Positions 33,883-42,708 of a stretch of DNA of 64,000 nt are shown here, piece by piece. The notes below the pieces were generated by a model, which was not told where the DNA came from, did no database searches, and was given only the letters and a program-made list of their open reading frames with translations. Position 1 is the stretch's first letter. Each line of letters starts with the position of its first letter. The position numbers and the translations under genes are program-made. The stretch comes from Albidovulum sp. (lineage in GTDB: Bacteria; Pseudomonadota; Alphaproteobacteria; Rhodobacterales; Rhodobacteraceae): the NCBI GenBank assembly GCA_030837785.1, contig JAUQYA010000082.1:1-64000 (forward strand), read 5' to 3'.

Positions 33883-35163
33883 ATGCCAAAGCTCACGAAG
33901 GTGTACTGCGAAGGGGCCAAGCCCCCGGCGGCAGGCTATGAGATTCACTGGGACGACCGTGTGCCCGGATACGGGTTGCGCGTCACCGCGACAGGGGTGA
34001 GGGCGTTCGTCGCCCAGGGTCGGGTCAGGGGAAAGGCGATCATCGTGACGATTGGTCGCTTCGGACTCTATACCGAGGACCAAGCGCGCCGAAAGGCACA
34101 GGCCATCCTTCAGGACATGCGCGAGGGGATCGACCCGCGCGATGTGAAGAAGCAGGACGAGGCGATGTCGGTCACGTTGCGCGAGGTTGCAACCGCCTAC
34201 ATCAACCGACCCGGCATGTTGAAGGCCAGCACCAAGATCGAGATGGAACGGCACATCGAGAAGGTCTTCGCCAAATGGAAGGACCGCCCTATCGCGTCCC
34301 TGACGCCGGGCGAATGCCGCAAGCGGTTCGAGGACTACGCCGCCAACGGTCTGCACGGCAAGCGCGGCGCACCTGTGCAGGCCACCATCGCTTTCACGAC
34401 GCTGCGGACCCTGTGGAACTGGGCGAGGGACGAGTACCGCAAGACCGATGGTACCTCGATCATGACGGGCGAGAACCCGGTCATGAACCTCAAGAAGGAC
34501 ATGAAGAAGAAGGCCGGGAAGCCGCGCGACCGCCGTGTCGAGCTTGAGCATGTCGGCGCGTTCTGGGTCTGGTTGCAGGACGAGCGCGGCAAGGCACACG
34601 AGCGGTTTGCCCGCGCCGCAATCGACCTCGCCGCTTTCGAGTTGCTGACGGGCGCGAGGGAGAACGAATGCGCCTCCCTTGAATGGCGAAACGTCCACCT
34701 CGACGACACCGACCCGACGAGGTGTTCGTGGCATATCGAGGACCCGAAAAACGACAACCCCGTTACCCTCCCGCTCAGCCGACAGGCGGCGGACGTGCTT
34801 CGCCTGCGCCGGGCTGAGGACGAGGGCGAATTCGTCTTCGCGAGCTGGGGCAAGACAGGCCACATCACCGACGCCCGCGCGCCCCTGCGGCGCTTCGCCA
34901 AGCACATCGGCATGGACGGTCTATCTGATCACGACATGAGACGATCGTTCGTCCATATCGGCGCAGAGGGCTGCGACCTCGATATTGCGAAGCTGGCATT
35001 GTTGACGAACCACAAGCCAAAGTCCGTCACTGAGCGCCATTACCTCAAGACCGGAAACTTGGTCGGTTATCACCGCGTCGTGCAGGCCATCGGTGACTAC
35101 GTTCAGCTTGAGGCCGCCAAGGCCAGCGGGGCGAACGTGGTTAAACTGGAAAGCCGCGCGTAG
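33883..35163 (+). CDS. int: Tyrosine recombinase/integrase of the element
   Basis: A 426-residue phage-type integrase that inserts and excises the element at tRNA-His. An N-terminal DUF4102-like DNA-binding domain (YEIHWDDRVPGYGLRVTATG, arm binding) and a core-binding helical domain (TLREVATAYINRP, about 95-200) precede the catalytic domain. Catalytic residues are Arg259 (GAREN), His350 and Arg353 (SDHDMRRSF), His377 (LTNHKP) and the nucleophile Tyr387 (ERHYLK). It lies 145 bases inside the left boundary and reads into the element. The upstream promoter and tandem repeats are listed separately. Confidence 0.95.
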   Translation: MPKLTKVYCEGAKPPAAGYEIHWDDRVPGYGLRVTATGVRAFVAQGRVRGKAIIVTIGRFGLYTEDQARRKAQAILQDMREGIDPRDVKKQDEAMSVTLREVATAYINRPGMLKASTKIEMERHIEKVFAKWKDRPIASLTPGECRKRFEDYAANGLHGKRGAPVQATIAFTTLRTLWNWARDEYRKTDGTSIMTGENPVMNLKKDMKKKAGKPRDRRVELEHVGAFWVWLQDERGKAHERFARAAIDLAAFELLTGARENECASLEWRNVHLDDTDPTRCSWHIEDPKNDNPVTLPLSRQAADVLRLRRAEDEGEFVFASWGKTGHITDARAPLRRFAKHIGMDGLSDHDMRRSFVHIGAEGCDLDIAKLALLTNHKPKSVTERHYLKTGNLVGYHRVVQAIGDYVQLEAAKASGANVVKLESRA

Positions 35164-35298
35164 CGCTCGATGGGCTCGGGCAGCAGCCGGGGATCGAGGT
35201 TTGCCGCCCCTACCCCGGCGGCGCTGGCGGTCGCCTCTGTGCGCCGCGAAAAATGTGCTTGCCGACTTTTGCCGAGATTCGGTAGCATTTACCTGTCA

Positions 35299-35340
35299 CC
35301 CCCAGCCAACCACTACATTTAGTGTTTTGCGGTTGGGGCA
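35299..35340. promoter_or_regulatory. Nested inverted repeats upstream of the HTH gene
   Basis: CCAACC (35306-35311) pairs with GGTTGG (35331-35336), enclosing CACTA...TAGTG (35311-35324). The position, 50 bases before a small HTH regulator, suggests an operator or a leader hairpin. It is in the only sizeable gap between the integrase and the regulator. Confidence 0.4.
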
Positions 35341-35389
35341 CCCGACGCCGGGATTGGGAAACGCCGGTCACCAGTTGATGGAGACCGAC

Positions 35390-35641
35390 ATGACTGATCC
35401 GAGCTTTTCCGACCTCTGCGAGCTGTTCGGCTACACGCCGAAGAACCGACCGATCTCCACACAGGAGGCGGCCGAAATCCTCGACATCCATTTCATGACC
35501 CTCGAAGCATACCGCGCCCGTGGCGGGGTCGGACCGCGCTTCTTCCAGCCGCCCGGCACCCGGCGCGTCTGGTACGCCGAGGTTGACGTGCTGCGTTGGC
35601 TGGCGTCGGGCGAGAAGCGAAACACGAGCGAGGCCGCGTAG
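35390..35641 (+). CDS. AlpA/excisionase-like helix-turn-helix protein
   Basis: An 83-residue protein with a MerR/excisionase-type winged HTH: ISTQEAAEILDIHFMTLEAYRARGGVGPRFF, then a wing ending in RRVWYAEVDVLRWLASG. Proteins of this size directly after an integrase usually act as excisionase or as activator of integrase and replication genes. The ATG at 35390 was preferred over one four codons earlier because GGAGA (35380-35384) is correctly spaced from it. Nested inverted repeats just upstream could be its own operator. Confidence 0.82.
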   Translation: MTDPSFSDLCELFGYTPKNRPISTQEAAEILDIHFMTLEAYRARGGVGPRFFQPPGTRRVWYAEVDVLRWLASGEKRNTSEAA

Positions 35642-35800
35642 GTCGGCACCAGACCGCGAGTGTGGTGCCATGCCCGATGAAAGTGGAATGCGTCCGCCGG
35701 GTTCAGCCCGAGATCGACGCGCCGCCTAGCCCGGTCATAGCGCTGTCAGGAAAAGCGGCAGGGCGCATCACCACCCCGCCGCCAGATAGGAATCAAGGAC

Positions 35801-38116
35801 ATGGACAGTGTGCGACAGGTCGCGGAAGGTCCGCAACCGAACCAATACGACCGCCTCCCCGCTGAGCTTCGGGCGCTGCCGCAGTGGTGCGTGACCCCAG
35901 GTACGGCCACCGAGAAAGCGCCCCGGCGTGCCGATGGCCAGCCCGCGAAGGTCAACGAACCCAGTACATGGATGGACTTCGACACCGCTTGCCGGGTCGC
36001 GGCGGAGCGAAACTGGAAGATCGGTTTCGTCTTTACCGAGTCCGACCCGTTCGCCTGTATCGACCTCGACTGGGTTGACGAAAATACCCAGCGGGCCAAG
36101 GGCCAGCCGATTGACCCGAGCAAGTGGACGACGCAGGCGGACCTCGACGCCTATACGCGGATCGTCGCCCACATGGACACCTACACCGAGGTTTCGCGGT
36201 CGGGCCTCGGCCTGCACCTGATCGTTCGGGCGAACATCGGCAAGGGCTGCAAGGTCGGCAACGTCGAGGTTTACAGCGAACTGCGCTTCTTGATCTGCAC
36301 CGGCAATGTGTACCGCGCGCTGCCCGTCGCGGAGCAACAGGAGTCAGTTGACGCGCTGGTCACGGAGCTTCGCCTTCGCCAGAAGATCGACAAGATCGAC
36401 ATCGCGCCGCTGCCCGACCAGCCCGAGAAGGAAGCGGATGCCGCGATCCTTGACCGAGCGACGAAGGCAGCGAACGGCGAGAAGTTCCTCGCCCTGATGA
36501 ACGGCCAATGGAAGGGGCATCGGAGCTACCCGAGTCAGTCAGAGGCGGACATGGCGCTCCTGAGCATCCTCGCCTTCTACAGTCCGAACAACGCGCAGGT
36601 CATGCGACTGTTTCGCCAGAGCGAGCTTGGCAAGCGAGAGAAGGCGACCAAGGACGACAGGTACCTGAAACGGAGCATCGACCCTATCCGCCGACGCCAA
36701 GCCTTCGAGAAGCAGCGGGACGACGAAGCGCGCGCCTCGTTCAAGATGATCGGCGAGCAAGGGAACGCCGCGCCGCCGCTACCACCGACGATGGACCTGA
36801 AGGAGATGTTCGAGTCCCTCGTCTATATCGCCGCTGAGAAGCCGATGGTCGTGTTCCGCGAGAACACCTCGATCCAGTTGCCTCCCTCGGGCATGGCGGA
36901 TTTGCTCGTCCACAACCGGACGGAGATTGAGACCGAACCCGGCAAGACCGCCGAGTATCCGACCTTCGGCCTCTGGAAGAGCAGCGGCAACCGCAAGGTC
37001 GCCTATACCCTGACGTTCGATCCGAGCGCTGGAGAGTTCTGCAAGGCCGACGATGGGCGACCTGCCCTGAACCTATGGAAGCCGCGCCCCCATACCGCGC
37101 CAGCGAACTGGCAGGAGCGAGTGAAGCTCTTCGAGGAGCATGTTGCCTACCTCGTCCCGGTTGAAGACGAGCGGAAGCGGTTCCTTGACTGGCTGGCGCA
37201 TATTGAACAGCAACCGGGCGTCCTGCCGCATCACCACTATCTCATGATCGCGACCCAGCAGGGGGTCGGACGGAACTGGCTCGCCGCCGTCCTGGCACAT
37301 GTCTGGTCCGGGAACGTCGCCATGTCCTTTGACCTCAAGGCGACCCTAGGCAACGGCTTCAACGGTCAGCTCTCGCGTAAGCTGCTCGCCGTGGTGGACG
37401 AGATCAACGAGGGCGGCACGGGCGAACGGTGGCAGCATAGCGAGAAGTTGAAATCCATGCTGACCGAGACGTACCGCTTCATCAACGTGAAGTACGGGCT
37501 TCAGTTCACCGAGAAGAACTGTTGTCGGTTCCTGATCTTCACGAACTACGAAACCGGGCTGCCGCTGACCGCCGAGGACCGACGCATCAACGCCATCCGG
37601 AACCCCGCGCCCCATAAGGACGGCGAGGCCTACTACAGGCCCCTGTACGGCACACTCTTCCCAATGCCCGACCCGCTGTTCGTCGCCTCGGTGCGGGAGT
37701 TCCTGCGGCGGCGTGACATCGCCGGGTTCGACCCCGGCACACGGGCGGCCATGAACGAGGCGAAGAACGCGGTCGTCTCCGCCAGCATGACGAGCGAGGA
37801 CGAAAACGCTGCGGAACTGGTTGCGACCCATCCGCGCGATCTCATCACGGCAGACGACCTCTTCAACGCCGTCTTTGGCTTCTACCCGGCGCAAACGACC
37901 GAGGCGGACGCCAGCCGCAAATGGAAGCTTCTCGCACCCATCGCACGGAAGGCGGGCATTGAACGGATGCCGAAGCCCTTCGCCCTGTTCGGTCGCCCCA
38001 AGGTGAAGGTCTGGGCGGTCCGCAACGCACAGGGGTGGCGGGAGGCCCATACGCTGACCGTGGAACAGGAACTGACCCGCCCGCCCGCACCGCCTTTGCC
38101 CCCTTCGCACCCTTAA
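35801..38116 (+). CDS. Primase-polymerase fused to SF3-type helicase (DUF5906-like)
   Basis: A 771-residue replication protein of the element. The N-terminal archaeo-eukaryotic primase-polymerase domain (about 15-200) shows the catalytic Asp pair D88-L-D90 in FACIDLDW, the SGLGLHLIV His motif, and VEVYSELRFLICTGN. A helical linker precedes a C-terminal SF3-like ATPase. Its P-loop reads GVGRN (488-492), with Arg491 where Lys is expected, and Walker B is VVDE (531-534). It probably primes and unwinds element DNA during replication. A clear AAGGA ribosome site precedes the ATG. Confidence 0.88.
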   Translation: MDSVRQVAEGPQPNQYDRLPAELRALPQWCVTPGTATEKAPRRADGQPAKVNEPSTWMDFDTACRVAAERNWKIGFVFTESDPFACIDLDWVDENTQRAKGQPIDPSKWTTQADLDAYTRIVAHMDTYTEVSRSGLGLHLIVRANIGKGCKVGNVEVYSELRFLICTGNVYRALPVAEQQESVDALVTELRLRQKIDKIDIAPLPDQPEKEADAAILDRATKAANGEKFLALMNGQWKGHRSYPSQSEADMALLSILAFYSPNNAQVMRLFRQSELGKREKATKDDRYLKRSIDPIRRRQAFEKQRDDEARASFKMIGEQGNAAPPLPPTMDLKEMFESLVYIAAEKPMVVFRENTSIQLPPSGMADLLVHNRTEIETEPGKTAEYPTFGLWKSSGNRKVAYTLTFDPSAGEFCKADDGRPALNLWKPRPHTAPANWQERVKLFEEHVAYLVPVEDERKRFLDWLAHIEQQPGVLPHHHYLMIATQQGVGRNWLAAVLAHVWSGNVAMSFDLKATLGNGFNGQLSRKLLAVVDEINEGGTGERWQHSEKLKSMLTETYRFINVKYGLQFTEKNCCRFLIFTNYETGLPLTAEDRRINAIRNPAPHKDGEAYYRPLYGTLFPMPDPLFVASVREFLRRRDIAGFDPGTRAAMNEAKNAVVSASMTSEDENAAELVATHPRDLITADDLFNAVFGFYPAQTTEADASRKWKLLAPIARKAGIERMPKPFALFGRPKVKVWAVRNAQGWREAHTLTVEQELTRPPAPPLPPSHP

Positions 38117-38419
38117 GCCCCCCGGCGCAGAGAGGCTACAACTATGGACCTACCTGACTTTCACCCAAGCAGCACTTTTTACAGTAGGGGACAAAAGGGG
38201 GCGAAGGGGGCTAGCGCGCGTAAGGCAGGCCCCGGCCTCCCCTTTACGGCATCAGTTCAGCCCGACAGCAGACGCGGTGTCTGCCAGCCCCGGTGGGCGC
38301 GCCCCAACGGCGGTTCCGCAAAGCGCGACACCGACTGCCCTGACATAGCGATATACCAGCCGCCTCGACCGCGTGCTGATACGAGGCGCGGGGTGATGCA
38401 GCGGAAAACCCCGGCGACC
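38117..38419. other. Gap between primase gene and methyltransferase gene
   Basis: About 300 bases between convergent genes. A 93-codon plus-strand frame (38144-38425) exists but has a biased Arg/Pro composition, a poor ribosome site and no recognisable motif, and it runs into the methyltransferase 3' end. I do not support it as a gene. No clear terminator is visible. Confidence 0.6.
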
Positions 38420-39379
38420 CTATAGCGGTTCCTCAAACCGAAACTTGCTGGCCTCCACGTACTCTTCGAGTAGCTCCATCGACATCCAGCGACGTCCCAG
38501 CCGGTGGGCGACGGCGCCGCAAGTGTTTGATCCCGCGAATGGGTCCAACACCAAATCGCCGTCGTCGGTGAGCAGCTTGATAAAGAATTCCGGGAGCACC
38601 GCAGGGAATCGCGCCGGATGGATTTTCGTGCCTGTTTCCTTACAGCGCCTCGTGTATGGATCATTCGCCGAGTTATTTCCGGCGATCAACATCTCATTCG
38701 CGACTCGATCTTCAATCACATTAGATGGGATTGATCCTCCGGACGCGATTTTGTCGAAGGACGAATTGATGTTGTGACCAGATGGTCGCTGCGTTGCCTT
38801 GACGCCTTTCTTGGCGAGCCGGAGCATATCGGCGCTGTATGGCCGCAGCACATTTCGATTGTTGGCCTTCGGTTGCGGCGTCTTAGACAGCCACCAAACA
38901 TGCTCGACTGAGTCTTTGATACGAACCCGCCGCACAGTTACCCACTCGGCAGGCACTGGCATCTTGGCCGGATTGTACCAGTAGCACTCTTGAGCTAGGA
39001 AGAACCCAATTTGCTCTACCAGCGCGATCATGAGTTTATAGTGGTACAGCGACCGGGTCGGCTGACCGGGATTCCAACTGCCGCCAATATTTAGGACGAA
39101 GCTGCCGTCATCGGTAAGAATGCGATGAATCTGTTGCGCGAACGGCATGAACCATTCAACGTAGTCAGCTTTGCTTACATTCCCATAGGCCTTTTTGAAG
39201 TGAAGTGCGTACGGGGGCGAAGTGAATACCAAGTTGACAGATCGGTCGGGAAGCTGGCGCATCAGCTCCAAGCTGTCGCCCACGAATGCTGCGCCCAAAT
39301 CTGACTGGTATGCTGCCTCCACGGGTAGCATGAGCGCGGGCTTGGCTAGGTTCGATGAGAACAGCGTTGGCGAAGGCAT
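38420..39379 (-). CDS. DNA methyltransferase (type II, N4-cytosine or N6-adenine, beta class)
   Basis: A 319-residue AdoMet-dependent DNA methyltransferase. The catalytic motif IV TSPPY (residues 53-57) comes first and the AdoMet motif I DPFAGSNTCG (279-288) near the C-terminus, the beta-class order. SPPY favours N4-cytosine but beta-class N6-adenine enzymes can carry it. The middle (about 120-240) is the likely target-recognition part. It is divergent from a probable restriction endonuclease, with 128 bases between the starts. The pair forms a restriction-modification cargo; the recognition sequence is unknown. Confidence 0.92.
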   Translation of the reverse strand: MPSPTLFSSNLAKPALMLPVEAAYQSDLGAAFVGDSLELMRQLPDRSVNLVFTSPPYALHFKKAYGNVSKADYVEWFMPFAQQIHRILTDDGSFVLNIGGSWNPGQPTRSLYHYKLMIALVEQIGFFLAQECYWYNPAKMPVPAEWVTVRRVRIKDSVEHVWWLSKTPQPKANNRNVLRPYSADMLRLAKKGVKATQRPSGHNINSSFDKIASGGSIPSNVIEDRVANEMLIAGNNSANDPYTRRCKETGTKIHPARFPAVLPEFFIKLLTDDGDLVLDPFAGSNTCGAVAHRLGRRWMSMELLEEYVEASKFRFEEPL

Positions 39380-39507
39380 GAGAACATCCAGAGAACAGCG
39401 GGCTGATACGTTATGGACGAAGCATCGTTGAAGTCAACGACGCGCAGCCTCTTTGAGGCTGGTCAAGCGTGCAAGGTTTTGACAGTCTGCACCCAGCGGA
39501 GGTGCGG

Positions 39508-40242
39508 ATGTCTGACGAAGTCACTAAACTTATCAAGTCCTTGGATGGCCTTGACGAAGCAGAACGGCAAGCGGTTTTCGATCGGCTGAAAGGCACATGT
39601 GTGACCCATCCCCTTGAACGTGAATGGGGTACGTCCGCCGAGGTGATACTGGACGCCATCGCGCAGAGCACCGACTTGACACAACGCGGGGTCAAAGGCG
39701 TGATCGCTGACCGCGCCTTCCACCGTGTCGTCGTACCTGAGTTGGCACAGCGACGATGGACCAGCAATCCCATCGTTGGTGACCTACCTTTCGACGCGGA
39801 CCTGAGCCGCGACAACTCGCGCGTGACAGTTCAAGTCAAAATGCAAAGGCGCGAGCTGGGTCTGCCGAAGGAAAGGCCCGCGGCCGGACGCCCGCATTGG
39901 GTTGTCGAGGTCCAACGGACACGCAGCGGGAAGTCCACCGATGGTGAAGCGACTCGACCTTACCCTTTTGGGAGCTTTGATATTCTCGCGGTCAATCTCT
40001 ACGCCAGCAGCGGCGACTGGTCGCACTTCATCTACACTGTTGCGGATTGGCTTCTACCACGTTCCGAAAATGCCAACCTCATCGCGGTAATGCAGCCGGT
40101 GTCACAGGGAAACTCGGATTACTGGACGACCGATTTTGATGAAGTTGTGGCCTGGGCAAAGTCCGGCGAGATGCGCCGATTGCCGATATTTGAACGAGCC
40201 AGCAGGAAGACAAAGCCCACCGCTCAGCCACGCTTGCTTTAG
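39508..40242 (+). CDS. Probable type II restriction endonuclease
   Basis: A 244-residue protein beside, and divergent from, the methyltransferase. Candidate nuclease-core elements are Q109-V-K111 in RVTVQVKMQRR and E134-V-Q136 in WVVEVQRTRSG, then a YPFGSFDILAVNLY strand and FIYTVADWLLPR. The usual PD-(D/E)XK triad is not in its textbook form: the QxK and ExQ pairs resemble known variants such as BglII. The ATG at 39508 has a strong GGAGG site at 39498-39502. The assignment rests on context and motif resemblance, and a regulator or a non-nuclease partner cannot be excluded. Confidence 0.75.
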   Translation: MSDEVTKLIKSLDGLDEAERQAVFDRLKGTCVTHPLEREWGTSAEVILDAIAQSTDLTQRGVKGVIADRAFHRVVVPELAQRRWTSNPIVGDLPFDADLSRDNSRVTVQVKMQRRELGLPKERPAAGRPHWVVEVQRTRSGKSTDGEATRPYPFGSFDILAVNLYASSGDWSHFIYTVADWLLPRSENANLIAVMQPVSQGNSDYWTTDFDEVVAWAKSGEMRRLPIFERASRKTKPTAQPRLL

Positions 40243-40433
40243 GACTTTCAACAACGCCTCCGCTTCCACCATATGGCGAGTGTGGTGTTCCCGGCGCCGC
40301 ATCGGGGCGACGGATCAGGCCTAACACATTGATACGAAATACATTTCGCTTGTTGTGAACTAGCGAGATCACGTACCGTCATAGCACAGTACGGGCCGCC
40401 ATCACGCGGCATCAGGGTATCAGGGGACAGAAA

Positions 40434-41168
40434 ATGGACATCGACACGAGGGTTTCGCAGAGCTTGCACCCGGACAGCTTGCTGATGCTCGACGGGCTGG
40501 ACGACGACGCGCGCGCCGTGGTCGCACCGGCCTTCGAGACGCTGGAAGCCGCCTATCAGTTCGTTGGCGGCGTCCACGATGTGAAGGCGGCGGCAGATGC
40601 CGACCCGGTGCTGACGAAGGAAGCTGCGCTGCTCCGGACCGACGACCACGCGCGCGCCAAGTTGACCTCGATCACCAAGAAGTTCGACGGCGTTCACCAG
40701 AACTTCGGCAGGGCGATTGCGTCGCTTGAGTTGGCCATGAGCGCGCCGGTGGTGGCAAAGGCGAGCCAGATGATCAGCGGCGAGGTGCGCGCCCATGCCA
40801 AGAGCCTGACGGCGGGTCAGCGCGAGAAGCTGCTCACGCAGGCGCTGGAAAGCGGCGACCACGACACCCTGAGTTCGATCCTCGGCGGGCCGCACTACCT
40901 TAGCGGGATGACGACCGAACTCCACGCTGTCTGGTTGCGTCGATACAACGAGGTCCGCGATCCGGTCGCCGCGAAGCGCCTCAAGGTGCTGACGCAGGCG
41001 CGCGACGAGATGATGAAGCGGGGCCAGGTGCTGTTCGCTGAGATGACGAAGGCCATCGGCACGATCCCGATCCCGAACGAGCACGGCGGCCCGATGCGCC
41101 ACGTGACCGCTCAGGAGGTGCGGGCAAAGCGCGACAAGTCCGCCGCCGTCTACGCGCGGCACACCTGA
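40434..41168 (+). CDS. Unrecognised helical protein of the element
   Basis: A 244-residue soluble protein predicted to be mainly alpha-helical, with no signal, membrane segment or known motif. It has heptad-like helices in the centre (ARAKLTSITKKFDGVHQNFGRAIASLEL) and a C-terminus rich in basic residues (EVRAKRDKSAA). It is the first gene of a compact block of five small genes reading the same way. The position, after the replication and restriction-modification genes, is where satellites keep functions that exploit a helper phage. That role is a guess. Confidence 0.7.
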   Translation: MDIDTRVSQSLHPDSLLMLDGLDDDARAVVAPAFETLEAAYQFVGGVHDVKAAADADPVLTKEAALLRTDDHARAKLTSITKKFDGVHQNFGRAIASLELAMSAPVVAKASQMISGEVRAHAKSLTAGQREKLLTQALESGDHDTLSSILGGPHYLSGMTTELHAVWLRRYNEVRDPVAAKRLKVLTQARDEMMKRGQVLFAEMTKAIGTIPIPNEHGGPMRHVTAQEVRAKRDKSAAVYARHT

Positions 41169-41199
41169 TCCGCCGTCTTGATAACAGAGGACCGGACGC

Positions 41200-41616
41200 A
41201 TGACGCATGTGCCGTCGAACCAATGGACGCCGGGGATGAAAAGCCCGAACCCGAAGGGACGTCCTCCGGGTCCGTCGAAGCAGCAGAAGCTCCTGAACCG
41301 GATGCTGGAAGAGGCGAGCGAGGTGATGGACGCGGTACTGGCGAAAGCGAAGGAAGGCGACCCGGCAAGCGCGGGGTTGGTCCTCAGCCGCATCCTTCCG
41401 ACCCTCCGCGCACAGTCGCAGACCGTGACCTTCGACCTTGATCCGACCCTGCCGCTCGCCGCCCAGGTGGAGCAGGTGCTGGCCGCGATTGCTGGCGGGC
41501 GTCTCGCCCCGAACATAGGTCGGGAGATCATCGAGGCCATCAACGCGCTGGGCAACCTGAGAGCAGTGGAAGACCTCGAAAGCCGACTGGTCATTCTGGA
41601 AGGGAAGGCACTGTGA
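41200..41616 (+). CDS. DUF5681-domain protein
   Basis: A 138-residue protein. The N-terminus NQWTPGMKSPNPKGRPPGP closely matches the DUF5681 signature (W.PG...NPKGRP.G), found widely in proteobacterial mobile elements, often near terminases. Helices rich in Leu and Ala follow (KQQKLLNRMLEEASEVMDAVLAKAKEG). Its last base shares the start triplet of the next gene (TGATG), so translation is coupled. The function is unknown. Confidence 0.82.
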   Translation: MTHVPSNQWTPGMKSPNPKGRPPGPSKQQKLLNRMLEEASEVMDAVLAKAKEGDPASAGLVLSRILPTLRAQSQTVTFDLDPTLPLAAQVEQVLAAIAGGRLAPNIGREIIEAINALGNLRAVEDLESRLVILEGKAL

Positions 41617-42008
41617 TGCGCGACGAACTGAAAATCTTCGAGGGACGGGTTGCCACCTTCCCGCCGGGGCACGGCGACCTCTTCGTCATCACGTTGGTCG
41701 GGGACGAGATCGTCTACAACGAACCGATCATGAGCTACGACCTCGCGGTGCGGCGTGCGGAGTATGTGGTTTCGCAATTGATGTGGCGGCGGGCGTACAC
41801 CGTGAAGGTGCTGCCGCTGTCGGGACAGGAGGCGCGCGCCCTCGGGCTTCTGCCCGACGACCTGTTCGCCAACCTGACACCGGACGAGCACCACGAGATG
41901 CGCGAGCGCGCCCGCGAAACCTGCATCCGGGCGCTTGAACGGAACCGCGACCCGAAGGTCAGGGCGGACGCCTATGACACGCTAGCGATGATCGGACCTC
42001 GCCCATGA
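41616..42008 (+). CDS. Unrecognised small protein following the DUF5681 gene
   Basis: A 130-residue protein of mixed alpha/beta prediction with no known motif. N-terminal strands (FEGRVATFPPGHGDLFVITLVG) precede helical stretches ending in MRERARETCIRALERNRDPKV. The ATG at 41616 overlaps the preceding stop (TGATG); a GTG one codon earlier is less likely. Its own stop overlaps the next ATG by three bases (ATGA). Confidence 0.72.
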   Translation: MRDELKIFEGRVATFPPGHGDLFVITLVGDEIVYNEPIMSYDLAVRRAEYVVSQLMWRRAYTVKVLPLSGQEARALGLLPDDLFANLTPDEHHEMRERARETCIRALERNRDPKVRADAYDTLAMIGPRP

Positions 42009-42289
42009 GGCGCGACGCACCCGAACTGCCCTTCATGCGGCGCGCATGGGATGACGACCACACGCCACGGCGGGCGAGGGCGCCCGACCCGGCAGTCACT
42101 TTCATCGACGGACGCGGATTCCGCCGCGAGTCCAGCATACGCGACCCCGACAACACGGTGACGCAGGCCGAACAGCGGGTGCTGGCGCAGCGGGCTGAAG
42201 ACGCTGCGAGGGAGCGGAAGGCTGAGGCTGACCGTCGCTTCCGCGGCGCCCTTGAGCTTGGCAGAGCGCTCCGGGCGCTGGGGGACTGA
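42005..42289 (+). CDS. Unrecognised small basic protein of the element
   Basis: A 94-residue protein rich in Arg and Glu. The first half is low in structure (RRARAPDPAVTFIDGRGFRRESS). A long helix follows (TQAEQRVLAQRAEDAARERKAEADRRF), with coiled-coil-like periodicity. It starts inside the preceding stop (ATGA), and its stop is two bases before the next gene. No homologue is recognised. Confidence 0.66.
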   Translation: MRRDAPELPFMRRAWDDDHTPRRARAPDPAVTFIDGRGFRRESSIRDPDNTVTQAEQRVLAQRAEDAARERKAEADRRFRGALELGRALRALGD

Positions 42290-42291
42290 CG

Positions 42292-42492
42292 GTGGCAGCG
42301 ATCCGGGGAATGCTGGCGCGGTTGCAGCGCCTCGAAGCCGCGCGCCAACCTCGCAAGTCACCCATTGCCAAAGGCTGGGGGAGTTTCGAAGCCTTCGCGG
42401 AGCAGATTCTCGCCGAGATCGAAACCGGGGCGCTGGACCGCGACTTTCCGCTGCCGCATCTGGAGCGCTGGGAGCGCGAACAGCTTCGGTGA
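42292..42492 (+). CDS. Unrecognised 66-residue protein of the element
   Basis: A small protein starting with GTG two bases after the preceding gene. A helix with heptad pattern (IRGMLARLQRLEAARQPRK) is followed by a C-terminal acidic-basic helix (FEAFAEQILAEIETGALD). It is the last gene before the structured non-coding stretch. It could be a real small regulator or a trailing coding frame; support is the tight spacing and plausible composition. Confidence 0.6.
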   Translation: MAAIRGMLARLQRLEAARQPRKSPIAKGWGSFEAFAEQILAEIETGALDRDFPLPHLERWEREQLR

Positions 42493-42500
42493 GCTAGATC

Positions 42501-42664
42501 ACCGTAGCGACAGGAGTTGGCTTCGCTACGGCACGCGGTGTGGCCAACCGCGCGAGGCAAAGCGGTGCGTCCCTCGTAAAGCGTAACGAACGCAGGCAGG
42601 ACACGGGTTCTCCTTCCCATGAGACCTGCCAAAGCGCCTCGGGACATGGGTTCCGGGGCGCTTT
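42501..42664 (+). ncRNA. Candidate structured RNA: five consecutive stem-loops
   Basis: Five hairpins stand almost head to tail with no coding content. The first has a perfect 9-bp stem (42502-42510 with 42523-42531) and a purine-rich loop containing AGGAG. The second has a 6-bp stem (42534-42539/42547-42552). The third has a 5+4 bp bulged stem (42566-42594). The fourth pairs GGCAGG/CCTGCC (42595-42630). The fifth has an 8-bp stem (42631-42638/42657-42664). Strand is assumed from the gene direction. A small RNA, a 3'-untranslated structure or a leader are all possible. No known RNA family was recognised. Confidence 0.5.
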
Positions 42665-42708
42665 CGTGAGTCCGAAGCAATCTCCGTTGAATCTGTATGC
42701 CTTACGTG

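Noticed and set aside
38144..38425. A 93-codon frame between the primase and methyltransferase genes
   Set aside because: Its ribosome site is poor, its composition skewed, and it overlaps the methyltransferase end. No motif was found.
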